Below, piece by piece: positions 54,702 to 61,973 of a stretch of 64,000 nt of DNA. Made by a program: the position numbers and the translations under genes. The stretch spans positions 1-64,000 of the forward strand of contig JAEUJW010000072.1 in the NCBI GenBank assembly GCA_016793465.1, given 5' to 3'. The stretch's first letter is position 1. Every line of letters begins with the position of its first letter. This stretch comes from Myxococcales bacterium (GTDB lineage: Bacteria; Myxococcota; Polyangia; Nannocystales; Nannocystaceae). The notes beneath the pieces are model-generated. The model was not told where the DNA came from and ran no database searches. It worked only from the letters and a program-made list of their open reading frames with translations.

Positions 54702-56381
54702 TTGAAAGAAATTCGCTTCGTATGTCTCTCTCTGTTGACGATCGTCGCCTGCGGTGACGACGGCAACAGCACCGGCACCGCCTCCGGCACCACCTCGGGC
54801 CCCTCGAGCGGCGTCACCGTCACCGCCACCACGCCCGACATCACCACCACGACCCCGGCCCCGACCGAGGCCGACGGCACCAACAGCGCCTCCGCCACCG
54901 ACAGCGGCACCACCGGCCCCGTCGCCAGCGACACCAGCAACTCGGGCCCGACCTCGGACCCCTCGTCGGACCCCTCCTCGGACCCCTCGTCGGACCCCTC
55001 GTCGGACCCGACCCCCGCGACCGACCCCGACACTACCGCCACGACCGACCCGACCGTCCCGGTCTCGGGCTCGTCGAGCACCGGCGAGCCGCCCCCCGGC
55101 GTGTGCGGCGACGGCGTCGTCAACCCCGGCGAGGACTGCGACGACGGCCCCGACAACGGCCCGATGGGCGCCTGCTACGCCGACTGCACCGCCAACATCT
55201 GCGGCGACGGCAACCAGGGCGGCGCCGAGGAGTGCGACCTCGGGGCCATGAACGGCCCCGACAACGGCTGCTCGACCGAGTGCGTCGTGCTCGCGTCCTC
55301 GTGCGGCAACCAGTCGGCGATGGCCGAGCTCGTCCCGCTCCCGGTCGACATCATCATCACCATCGACAACTCCGGCTCGATGAGCGCCGAGATCCAGGGC
55401 GTCCAGGACAACATCAACGTCAACTTCGCCAACATCCTCGAGAACAGCGGCCTCGACTACCGCGTGATCCTCGTGTCGAACTTCGGCGACGTCGCCGAGC
55501 AGGACGTGTGCATCGAGGCCCCGCTGAGCGGCATCCCCCAGGGCGGCTGCGCCAACCCGCCGAACCAGCCGGTCAACAACCCCGGCAAGTTCTACCACTA
55601 CTCCGCCTCCATCTCGAGCACCAACTCGCTGTGCAAGCTGATCCAGACGGTCGACGGCGCCCAGGACGACGACTACGACTTCGCCACCGACGGCTGGCAG
55701 ACCTGGCTGCGCGAGGAGTCGTTCAAGACGTTCGTCGAGCTCACCGACGACCGCGCCAACTGCAGCTACGGCGGCCACACCTACAACGACAACAACAACG
55801 CCGCGACGTCCGTCACCGAGGCCGCCGAGTTCGACACCGTGCTGCGCGGCACCCACCCCGAGCACTTCGGCGCCACGCCCGAGACCCGCAACTACCGCTG
55901 GTACAGCATCGTCGGCCTGCCCTACAACAACCCGCCCGAGCAGCCCTACGGCCCCATGGACCCGGTCGTCATCGGCAAGTGCCCGCAGGGCGTCAACGGC
56001 GGCCCCGCCTACCAGGCCCTCAGCAACCTGACCGGCGGCCTGCGCTTCCCGCTGTGCAACACCAACAGCTACGACGTGGTGTTCCAGGCCATCGCCGACG
56101 GCGTGATCGACAGCGCCAAGCTGGCCTGCGAGTTCGACATCCCCGAGGCGCCGATGGGCAAGATCCTCGACACCGACTCGGTCGAGGTCGTGTTCACCCC
56201 GAACGGCCAGGGCCCCGTCATGTTCATGAAGGTCGACGACCCCGCCATGTGCACGCCGACGGGCTTCTACCTCGAGGGCGACAAGGTCAAGCTGTGCCCC
56301 GACGCCTGCAACGCCATCCAGGGCGACAGCGAGGCCACGCTCGCGGTCGACTTCACCTGCGAGCCCCTGAAGCCCAACTGA
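54702..56381 (+). CDS. VWA-domain lipoprotein with DUF4215-like repeats
   Basis: 559 residues from TTG 54702 (LKEIRFVCLSLLTIVACGDD), a lipoprotein signal with lipobox IVAC. A long Thr/Ser/Pro linker includes four SDPS repeats (about 54955-55010). Two CGDG-type segments follow (VCGDGVVNPGEDCDDGPDNGPMG, ICGDGNQGGAEECDLG). A von Willebrand A domain begins VDIIITIDNSGSMSAEI, with the full DxSxS metal site, and continues with LDYRVILVSNFGDV and FKTFVELTDDRANC. The end is CGSR-free and beta-rich. It is probably a surface adhesin or metal-dependent binding protein. The frame is open upstream to 54657 but without a signal or RBS. Confidence 0.85.
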   Translation: MKEIRFVCLSLLTIVACGDDGNSTGTASGTTSGPSSGVTVTATTPDITTTTPAPTEADGTNSASATDSGTTGPVASDTSNSGPTSDPSSDPSSDPSSDPSSDPTPATDPDTTATTDPTVPVSGSSSTGEPPPGVCGDGVVNPGEDCDDGPDNGPMGACYADCTANICGDGNQGGAEECDLGAMNGPDNGCSTECVVLASSCGNQSAMAELVPLPVDIIITIDNSGSMSAEIQGVQDNINVNFANILENSGLDYRVILVSNFGDVAEQDVCIEAPLSGIPQGGCANPPNQPVNNPGKFYHYSASISSTNSLCKLIQTVDGAQDDDYDFATDGWQTWLREESFKTFVELTDDRANCSYGGHTYNDNNNAATSVTEAAEFDTVLRGTHPEHFGATPETRNYRWYSIVGLPYNNPPEQPYGPMDPVVIGKCPQGVNGGPAYQALSNLTGGLRFPLCNTNSYDVVFQAIADGVIDSAKLACEFDIPEAPMGKILDTDSVEVVFTPNGQGPVMFMKVDDPAMCTPTGFYLEGDKVKLCPDACNAIQGDSEATLAVDFTCEPLKPN

Positions 56382-56400
56382 GCGCCCCGCGCACGCGCGA

Positions 56401-56434
56401 CGGCCGGGCCCCTCGCCGCGCGAGGGCCCGGCCG
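56401..56434. terminator. Strong hairpin between convergent genes
   Basis: A 14-bp stem with one bulged C: CGGCCGGGCCCCTCG, loop ccgcg, and CGAGGGCCCGGCCG. It lies between the VWA gene stop (56381) and the convergent cytochrome gene end (56452) and could serve both. Confidence 0.65.
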
Positions 56435-56451
56435 CGCCGCTCGCCACGCGT

Positions 56452-58053
56452 TCAGATCGTCTTCAAGTACTCGAGCACCGCGGCGCGCTCCGCCGGCGTC
56501 AGGTGGTCGCCGAACACGTGCCCGGCGTTGCTGTGGGCCACCTGCGTGGTGTCATAAATGAACCTGCGCTCGTCGTCGGGCGCCAGGTCGTGGCCATAAT
56601 TAAGCGCCTCGAACGGCCACCCGAGCGCCTGCTGGTCGAAGTGCGCCGAGTCGAAGTCCTCGCGCCGCCAGTACACCGGCCGCTTGCCGCTGTCGAGCAC
56701 CAGCTCGATCGTCGGCACCGACCCGTTGTGCAAGAACGGCCCGGTCGCCCACACGCCGTCGAGCGGCGGGGCCATGTAGCCCGGGAACGGGTCGGCGGGC
56801 TCCATCTTCGTGATCGTCCCGTAGTACGACTCGTTGTACCAGTCGACCAGATACGGCGCGTACTTGGTCCCGCCCTCCGCGACCACCGGGTCGGTGCCGA
56901 TGACGTCGAGCGGGAACAGCAGGTTCGGGTAGGTCTCCTCGGCCTCGTTCGCCGAGTAGGTGCCGTGACAGCCCGCGCAATTTTCAATGAACAGCGCCTC
57001 GCCCTGCCCGGCCAGCGCCGCGTCGACCGCGAACGGATAGGCCGGCGCCCGCACCGACCGCACGAACGCCTGGATATGATGAAAGTAGCTGTCGATCTGC
57101 TCGGCCTCCTCGACCGAGTCGGTGCACAGCGCGGTCGCCAGCATCATGGTGCCGCGGTGGTCGCCGCGCGCCATGCCGTTGTAGAAGAGCGCGTTCTTCT
57201 TGTGCGCCCGCCACCACGGCGGCGGGTCCGACGGGACGACCATGTGCGGCAGCGGCAGCAGCTCGTCGTCGCTCCACGCGAGCGTGTGCCGGTCGCGGTG
57301 CGCCACCAGAGTGATCGCCACCGCCTCCGCCGGGTTGGTCCCGACCGTGCGCATGACCGTCTCCGGCCCGAGCACCTTCACGCGATTTAAAAACCGCGTC
57401 ATCTGCTCGAGCCCGGGGATCGGGATGTCGGGGATCGGCACATTTTTTAAGAGGCTGCTCATGTCGGTCGTGAAGTCGACGTCCGCCGAGCCGAGCCCGA
57501 CCATCAGCTGCCCATTAAAGCTCCCCGCGTGGCATTGCAGGCAGTTCTGCGAGACGATCTCCGCCCCGTCGACCTCGTGCACCGTCCAGTTGTAGGGCAC
57601 CTCGGCGTTCTTGCCGGTCCGCCCCGCCAGCGGCTGCCCGTCGGCGTACGGGCTGATGATCGGCCGGGCCAGCCCGAAGAACGCCCACGGGATGCCGCAC
57701 GTGATGTACCCGCGGGTGACCAGCGCCTCGTAGCCGAGCGCCGGGTCGCCCTCGGTCTGCGGCTCCGCCGGGATGTACACGCCCTGGTCCCACGGCCCCG
57801 GCTCGACCGGCTCGCCCGTCGTGCCGGCGCTCGCGCTGCCCTCGTCCGCGCCCCCCCTCGTCGGCGTTTCACCGCCGCTCGAGGCCTCGCCGCCGCCGCT
57901 CCCCGTCTCGCCCGTGGCCGCCGAACCACCGCCGCCGCTCTCACCGCCGCCGCCGTCCGCCGCCGACCCACCGCCGTCCCCGCAGCCCAGCAGCCCGGCC
58001 ACCGCCAGCGCCGCGGCCCTCCTCGAGACAGAGATTCGTTGCATCGCCATCAT
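56452..58053 (-). CDS. Di-haem cytochrome c lipoprotein
   Basis: 533 residues. A lipoprotein signal (RRAAALAVAGLLGCGD) is followed by a Gly/Ser/Glu linker to about 85. The first haem site is CLQCHAGSFNG, the second CAGCHGTYSANEAEETYPN. Between them are FFGLARPIISPYADGQPLAG, TRFLNRVKVLGPETVMRTVG and MVVPSDPPPWWRAHKKNALFYNG. Near the end PPLDGVWATGPFLHNGSVPTIELVLDSGKRP matches the C-terminal signature of RoxA/thiol-oxidoreductase-like di-haem proteins. It probably transfers electrons or oxidises a substrate outside the cytoplasm. Three long A/T runs (56596, 57385, 57442) lie in this gene. Confidence 0.86.
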   Translation of the reverse strand: MMAMQRISVSRRAAALAVAGLLGCGDGGGSAADGGGGESGGGGSAATGETGSGGGEASSGGETPTRGGADEGSASAGTTGEPVEPGPWDQGVYIPAEPQTEGDPALGYEALVTRGYITCGIPWAFFGLARPIISPYADGQPLAGRTGKNAEVPYNWTVHEVDGAEIVSQNCLQCHAGSFNGQLMVGLGSADVDFTTDMSSLLKNVPIPDIPIPGLEQMTRFLNRVKVLGPETVMRTVGTNPAEAVAITLVAHRDRHTLAWSDDELLPLPHMVVPSDPPPWWRAHKKNALFYNGMARGDHRGTMMLATALCTDSVEEAEQIDSYFHHIQAFVRSVRAPAYPFAVDAALAGQGEALFIENCAGCHGTYSANEAEETYPNLLFPLDVIGTDPVVAEGGTKYAPYLVDWYNESYYGTITKMEPADPFPGYMAPPLDGVWATGPFLHNGSVPTIELVLDSGKRPVYWRREDFDSAHFDQQALGWPFEALNYGHDLAPDDERRFIYDTTQVAHSNAGHVFGDHLTPAERAAVLEYLKTI

Positions 58054-58068
58054 GACGCTCCACGCCGC

Positions 58069-58074
58069 ACGGTA
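58069..58074 (-). promoter_or_regulatory. -10 element of the cytochrome gene
   Basis: TACCGT on the minus strand, 15 nt before ATG 58053, or 24 nt before the alternative ATG 58044. Confidence 0.4.
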
Positions 58075-58135
58075 GGCCGGCCCCGCCCCCCCACGCAAGC
58101 CCTCCGCCGAGTTTTACGGGCCCCGCGCCGCGCCC

Positions 58136-58347
58136 CGCGAGCTGCCGCGGACACGCGAGCCGACGCGTCGACGCGGCTGCCGCACGCGCCCCCGACCCGC
58201 GCCCTGCGAGCGCCGCCCGCGGACCCTCCGCACGCACAGGGCACCCGTCGCGCCCGCGAGTTGCCACGGATACGCGGGGCGTCGCCGCGGCTGTCGCACG
58301 CGCCCCCCGACCCGCCGCGCCCCTGCGATCGTTGCCCGCAGACCCGC
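58136..58347. repeat. Imperfect direct duplication, about 90 bp, intergenic
   Basis: Copy 1 about 58136-58225 and copy 2 about 58255-58347. Shared stepwise landmarks are CGCGAG(C/T)TGCC(G/A)CGGA, ACGCG, CGCGGCTG(C/T)CGCACGCGCCCCC, CCTGCGA and GCCCGC(G/A)GACC. The 406-bp gap 58054-58459 holds nothing else recognised apart from the two flanking -10 hexamers. Confidence 0.65.
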
Positions 58348-58447
58348 CGCGCGTCGGTATCGAGAGACAGGACCGTCACCGCGTGCGTCGCGTCCCGGCG
58401 CGGATTCATCGCCGCGCCGTCGACCTGCCGAGCCGTTCGAACACTGA

Positions 58448-58453
58448 TAGCGT
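58448..58453 (+). promoter_or_regulatory. -10 element of the DUF4215 lipoprotein
   Basis: TAGCGT, preceded by TGA (extended -10 like), 6 nt before ATG 58460. Confidence 0.5.
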
Positions 58454-58459
58454 CGGGTC

Positions 58460-59956
58460 ATGGCCTGGTCTGTCCGCCCCGTCTCCGCGCTCCTCGTGCT
58501 CGCCGCCTGCCCCGCCGGCCCCGACAACAACAGCAGTCCGGCGAGCGAAGCGTCCACCACCTCGGCCACCGACGTCGGCCCCACCGAGCCGCCGCCGACC
58601 GACACGACCGTCACACCCGACACCACCGTCCCCACCGTCGACCCCGACACCACGCTCACCACGATCGACCCCGACACCACGCTCACCACGATCGACCCCG
58701 ACACCACGCTCGACCCGACGACCACGACCACCACCCCGCCCGACCCGGTCTGCGGCGACGGCTTCGTCAGCGACGGCGAGGTCTGCGACGACGGCAACAC
58801 CGTCGACGGCGACTGCTGCAGCGCCGACTGCTCGGTCGGCCCGAGCGAGCCCGGCCAGGTGTGCTGGACCGTCACCTTCGAGGGCCTGAAGAACGGCGCC
58901 GACCGCGGAGTCGGCGTGGCCCTCGACGCCGGCACCGACGTCTACGTCGCCGCCACCGTGATCGACGACGTGCCCGGCAGCGACATCCTCGTGCGCCGCT
59001 ACGACCCCGGCGCGGTCAGCCAGTGGACGCAGCAGTTCGACGGCGGCGTCAACGGCACCGACATCGCCCTCGCCATGGCCGGCGACGACGCCGGCTTCAT
59101 GATCGCCGTCGGCCGCCAGACCACCATGCAGGGCATGCCGAGCGTCATGTGGCTGACCAAGTGCACGCCGACCGGCCAGACCCTGTGGTCGACCTTCGAC
59201 CCCGGCCCGGTCTCGGGCGGCGGCATCGCCCTCGCCGACGCCAGCGGCGAGTTCGTCGTCGTCGGCTCGATCAACCAGGGCGGCAACAACGCCCTCGTCC
59301 GCCGCTACGACCCCAACGGCAGCGAGCTGTGGACCGAGGTGTTCTCCGGCCCCGACGGCGGCACCGACATCGCCAGCGGCGTCGCCGTCGACGGCGCCGG
59401 CAACATCATCGTCGCCGGCCGCGAGTTCACCGACGCCGCCGCTTTTAATATCTGGGTGCAGCAGTACGGCCCGGGCGGCGACGCCGGCTGGACCGCCTCG
59501 TTCGACGGCCCCGCGAGCGGCGCCGACTGGGCCAACGACGTCGCCGTCGACCCCGACGACGACAGCGTCATCGTGGTCGGCCGCGTCGACGTCGGCGGCG
59601 GCTTCAGCGACGCCTGGATCCGCAAGTACGACGCCGGCGGCGACGAGCTGTGGACGCAGACCTTCGCCGGCCAGGGCGGCATGAGCGACGACGCCGTCGC
59701 CGTCGCCGTCGCCCCCGGCGGCGACTTCGCGGTCACCGGTCAGACCTTCGTCGCCGACCACAGCGACATCTTCGTCAGCAAGCGCGACAAGGACGGCGAC
59801 GAGCTGTGGCTGCGCAGCTTCGACGGCGAGCAGTCCTCCGACGACCAGCCCGGCGACGTCGCCGTCGCCGGCGACGGCAGCGTGGTCGTCATCGGCACCA
59901 CCGCGATCGTGCCGATGATCAACAGCGACGTCTGGCTGCGCAAGTACAGCCCGTGA
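58460..59956 (+). CDS. DUF4215/propeller surface lipoprotein
   Basis: 498 residues. The signal MAWSVRPVSALLVLAACPAG has lipobox LAAC. A Thr/Asp/Pro linker holds the tandem repeat DPDTTLTTI (about 58630-58715). A DUF4215 module follows (CGDGFVSDGEVCDDGNTVDGDCCSADC). The rest is about seven propeller-like repeats with LVRRYDPGAVSQWTQQFDGG, LVRRYDPNGSELWTEVFSG, NIWVQQYGPGGDAGWTASFDG, WIRKYDAGGDELWTQTFAG and FVSKRDKDGDELWLRSFDG. It is a surface-tethered beta-propeller whose role is not evident. It shares layout, not sequence, with the lipoproteins at 16913 and 54702. Confidence 0.85.
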   Translation: MAWSVRPVSALLVLAACPAGPDNNSSPASEASTTSATDVGPTEPPPTDTTVTPDTTVPTVDPDTTLTTIDPDTTLTTIDPDTTLDPTTTTTTPPDPVCGDGFVSDGEVCDDGNTVDGDCCSADCSVGPSEPGQVCWTVTFEGLKNGADRGVGVALDAGTDVYVAATVIDDVPGSDILVRRYDPGAVSQWTQQFDGGVNGTDIALAMAGDDAGFMIAVGRQTTMQGMPSVMWLTKCTPTGQTLWSTFDPGPVSGGGIALADASGEFVVVGSINQGGNNALVRRYDPNGSELWTEVFSGPDGGTDIASGVAVDGAGNIIVAGREFTDAAAFNIWVQQYGPGGDAGWTASFDGPASGADWANDVAVDPDDDSVIVVGRVDVGGGFSDAWIRKYDAGGDELWTQTFAGQGGMSDDAVAVAVAPGGDFAVTGQTFVADHSDIFVSKRDKDGDELWLRSFDGEQSSDDQPGDVAVAGDGSVVVIGTTAIVPMINSDVWLRKYSP

Positions 59957-59977
59957 CCCGACCGAAGCCTCGCACGC

Positions 59978-60112
59978 TCAGCGCAGCGGCGGCTCGCGGT
60001 CCTTGTAGACCCACAGGTACCAGCCGAGCACCGCCACCAGACCGCCGTGCAGCAGGATGGCGCCGATGACGATCACCGCGGTCGAGCCGTGCATGCCGAG
60101 GGCCAGGAGCAT
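59978..60112 (-). CDS. 44-residue single-span membrane protein
   Basis: MLLALGMHGSTAVIVIGAILL continues HGGLVAVLGWYLWVYKDREPPLR. One or two closely spaced hydrophobic stretches end in Trp/Tyr at the interface and a charged tail (KDREPPLR), a normal inner-membrane topology signal. It is too short for most gene finders but has consistent GC-rich third positions, a GGGGGG run and TTAGAA just upstream. It is divergent from the reductase gene at 60194. Function unknown; small proteins of this shape often attach to larger membrane complexes. Confidence 0.68.
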   Translation of the reverse strand: MLLALGMHGSTAVIVIGAILLHGGLVAVLGWYLWVYKDREPPLR

Positions 60113-60119
60113 GCCCCCC

Positions 60120-60125
60120 TTCTAA
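60120..60125 (-). promoter_or_regulatory. -10 element of the 44-residue gene
   Basis: TTAGAA on the minus strand, 7 nt before ATG 60112. Confidence 0.4.
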
Positions 60126-60176
60126 CGCGAATCCCGCCGGCCGCAAAGCCCCCGTCTCCGCGCCCGCCCGAGCGTG

Positions 60177-60182
60177 TACCAT
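60177..60182 (+). promoter_or_regulatory. -10 element of the PanE-like gene
   Basis: TACCAT, 11 nt before ATG 60194. Confidence 0.5.
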
Positions 60183-60193
60183 CCTCGTCCGCG

Positions 60194-61126
60194 ATGGCCT
60201 CGCCTATCTTCATCGTCGGCGCCGGCGCCGTCGGCCTCCACCTCGCCGCCCGCCTCTCCGCCGTCGCGCCGGTCACGCTCGTCGCCCGCTCCGGCCGCGC
60301 CACCAGCCTCGCCCGCGACGGCTTCGAGATCTCCGGCCTCGACCCCGCGACCTACAAGAACATCCCCACCCGCGACCTCCGCGGCCCGTTCCCGCCCGAC
60401 GCCGACATCCTCGTCGCCGTCAAGTCCGCCCAGCTCGCCGGCATCCTCCCCGAGCTGCGCCTGCGCCCGGGCCAGCCGCTCGGCCTGTGTCACAACGGCC
60501 TCGGCGTCAGCGCCCTCGCCCGCTCCCTCGTGCCCCACATCTTGCCCGTGCTCGTCGCCGGCTGGACCGGCGCTCTGCTGTCCGCGCCGCTCGTCGTCCG
60601 CGTCACCCACCTCTCCAGCCTCGAGCTCGCCGCCGACGCCCCCGCCGTCCACTCCACCCGCGACCGCTTCGCCAGGCTGTTCGCCAGCCTCGGCTTCCCC
60701 GTGCGCGTCGCCCCCAGCATCGCCGCCGCCGAGTGGCGCGCTGCGCTGTGGCACCTCGCCGTCGCCGCCCCCTGCGCCGCCCTCGGCGAGAAGAACGGCG
60801 CCGTGCTCGACTCCCCGCCGCTGCAGGCCGTCGCCCGCGCCGTGCTCGACGAGGCCCGGGCCGTCGCCGCCGCCGAGGGCATCACCCTCGACGACGCCGA
60901 CATCGAGGGGGTCTTCCAGCAGACCAAGGTCGCCCGCGACGTCCGCGGCGGCCTGCTCCACGACCTCGCCCGCGGCGTCGCCACCGACATGCCATTTTTG
61001 AACGCCGAGGTCGCGCGCCGGGCCGCCGCCGGCGGTCAGCCCGCGCTCGTCAACGCCGTGGTCGCCCGCATGGTCGAGCACCTCGAACGCCGCCCGCGCG
61101 ACGCCGACGGCAAGCTCGCGACCTGA
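60194..61126 (+). CDS. 2-dehydropantoate 2-reductase (ketopantoate reductase) family
   Basis: 310 residues. The NADPH fold begins IFIVGAGAVGLHLAARLS, with VTLVARS at the second strand. ADILVAVKSAQLAGIL and LCHNGLGV (the usual QNG is HNG here) follow, then the catalytic-domain Lys in EKNGAVLD-like context and IEGVFQQTKVARDVRGGLLHDLARGVATDMPFLNAEVARRAAA, close to the K-T-S-M-LQD and E-D/N-G-v motif region. It would reduce ketopantoate in coenzyme A synthesis. The HNG change and the ACT-like divergence leave room for another 2-keto acid substrate. Confidence 0.8.
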   Translation: MASPIFIVGAGAVGLHLAARLSAVAPVTLVARSGRATSLARDGFEISGLDPATYKNIPTRDLRGPFPPDADILVAVKSAQLAGILPELRLRPGQPLGLCHNGLGVSALARSLVPHILPVLVAGWTGALLSAPLVVRVTHLSSLELAADAPAVHSTRDRFARLFASLGFPVRVAPSIAAAEWRAALWHLAVAAPCAALGEKNGAVLDSPPLQAVARAVLDEARAVAAAEGITLDDADIEGVFQQTKVARDVRGGLLHDLARGVATDMPFLNAEVARRAAAGGQPALVNAVVARMVEHLERRPRDADGKLAT

Positions 61127-61139
61127 CCGAAAGGCCAGC
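61122..61139. repeat. Dyad repeat copy between convergent genes
   Basis: CCTGACC-gaaa-GGCCAGC. It begins inside the last codons of the PanE-like gene and fills most of the 18-bp gap to the convergent gene, so it could also act as a hairpin terminator. Confidence 0.6.
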
Positions 61140-61144
61140 CCCGC

Positions 61145-61804
61145 TCACAGCGCTCGGCGGGCCGTCTTGCGGTCGTCGCTCAGCAGCAGCGGCTGACCCT
61201 CGGGCGCCTCGAGCACCACGCGCACGCCGTCGGCGGTCTGCTCGTGGCGCACCAGCCCGTAGGCGGTGATCTCCTCGCCGAGCTCGAACAGGCACTCGAG
61301 GTACTGGATCTTCGGCACCGCCTGACCCGGCGTCGGCGGCCCGATCGTGTGCCGGCGCAGGAACGACTCCTGGGCGCGGTTGGGCGGCACGATGTGGTCC
61401 GAGAACGACGCCTCCTCGAGGTCCGCCGAGACCTGCGGCCGCAGCATCCGCACCAGCACCTGCCCGCTGCCGTCGTCGAGGCAGAAGTCGCACCACTGCT
61501 CCTCGTACGTCAGCTGCACCCAGCCCTCGAGCTTGCCGCTCTGGCGCCACTCCTGGGCCACCGCCTGGAAGTACCCGCAGCGCTTGCCCGACAGCGGCGC
61601 CATCAGCAGCGGTCCGTTGCCCGGCCTCAGCCTGCCGACCACCCGCGCCATCGACCCCGGCTTGATGCCCGCGATCTTCGACGGCGACACCCGCCGCAGC
61701 GCCCAGTTGGTCCGCTCGGCCCGCGAGAAGAACGTGACCAGCCCGAACACCCCCGCGAGAACCGCCACGAGCGCCACCGCGAGCAGGCTTATCCCGAGCC
61801 ACAT
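61145..61804 (-). CDS. GIDE-domain (MULAN-like) membrane protein
   Basis: 219 residues. An N-terminal membrane span (MWLGISLLAVALVAVLAGVFGLVTFF) precedes RRVSPSKIAGIKPGSMARVVGRLRPGNGPLLMAPLSGKRCGYFQAVAQEW, DFCLDDGSGQVLVRM, FLRRHTIGPPTPG and YLECLFELGEEITAYGLV. The order (interaction loop, P-L-S-G-C-Y, DGTG-like DDGSGQ, E-I-L--G) is that of the GIDE/MULAN domain known from a mitochondrial ubiquitin ligase. Bacterial versions lack the RING finger, as here. The function is unknown. Start ATG 61804 is 11 nt after TAGGCT. Confidence 0.75.
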   Translation of the reverse strand: MWLGISLLAVALVAVLAGVFGLVTFFSRAERTNWALRRVSPSKIAGIKPGSMARVVGRLRPGNGPLLMAPLSGKRCGYFQAVAQEWRQSGKLEGWVQLTYEEQWCDFCLDDGSGQVLVRMLRPQVSADLEEASFSDHIVPPNRAQESFLRRHTIGPPTPGQAVPKIQYLECLFELGEEITAYGLVRHEQTADGVRVVLEAPEGQPLLLSDDRKTARRAL

Positions 61805-61815
61805 GGGACCGGCGC

Positions 61816-61821
61816 AGCCTA
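61816..61821 (-). promoter_or_regulatory. -10 element of the GIDE-like gene
   Basis: TAGGCT on the minus strand, 11 nt before ATG 61804. Confidence 0.45.
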
Positions 61822-61973
61822 TCACAGCTCGCGCGCGCCTCGGTCTGCGGTCTTCGGACCCCGACGCCGCGCCGCGCCCCGCCATGTCCCGGCGAAACGC
61901 CCGAGCGCGGCCCGGAGCGAGCCCTCGCCCCGCACCCGCGGGGCCCCGTTCACCGCCTTCGCGGCGCGGCCGC

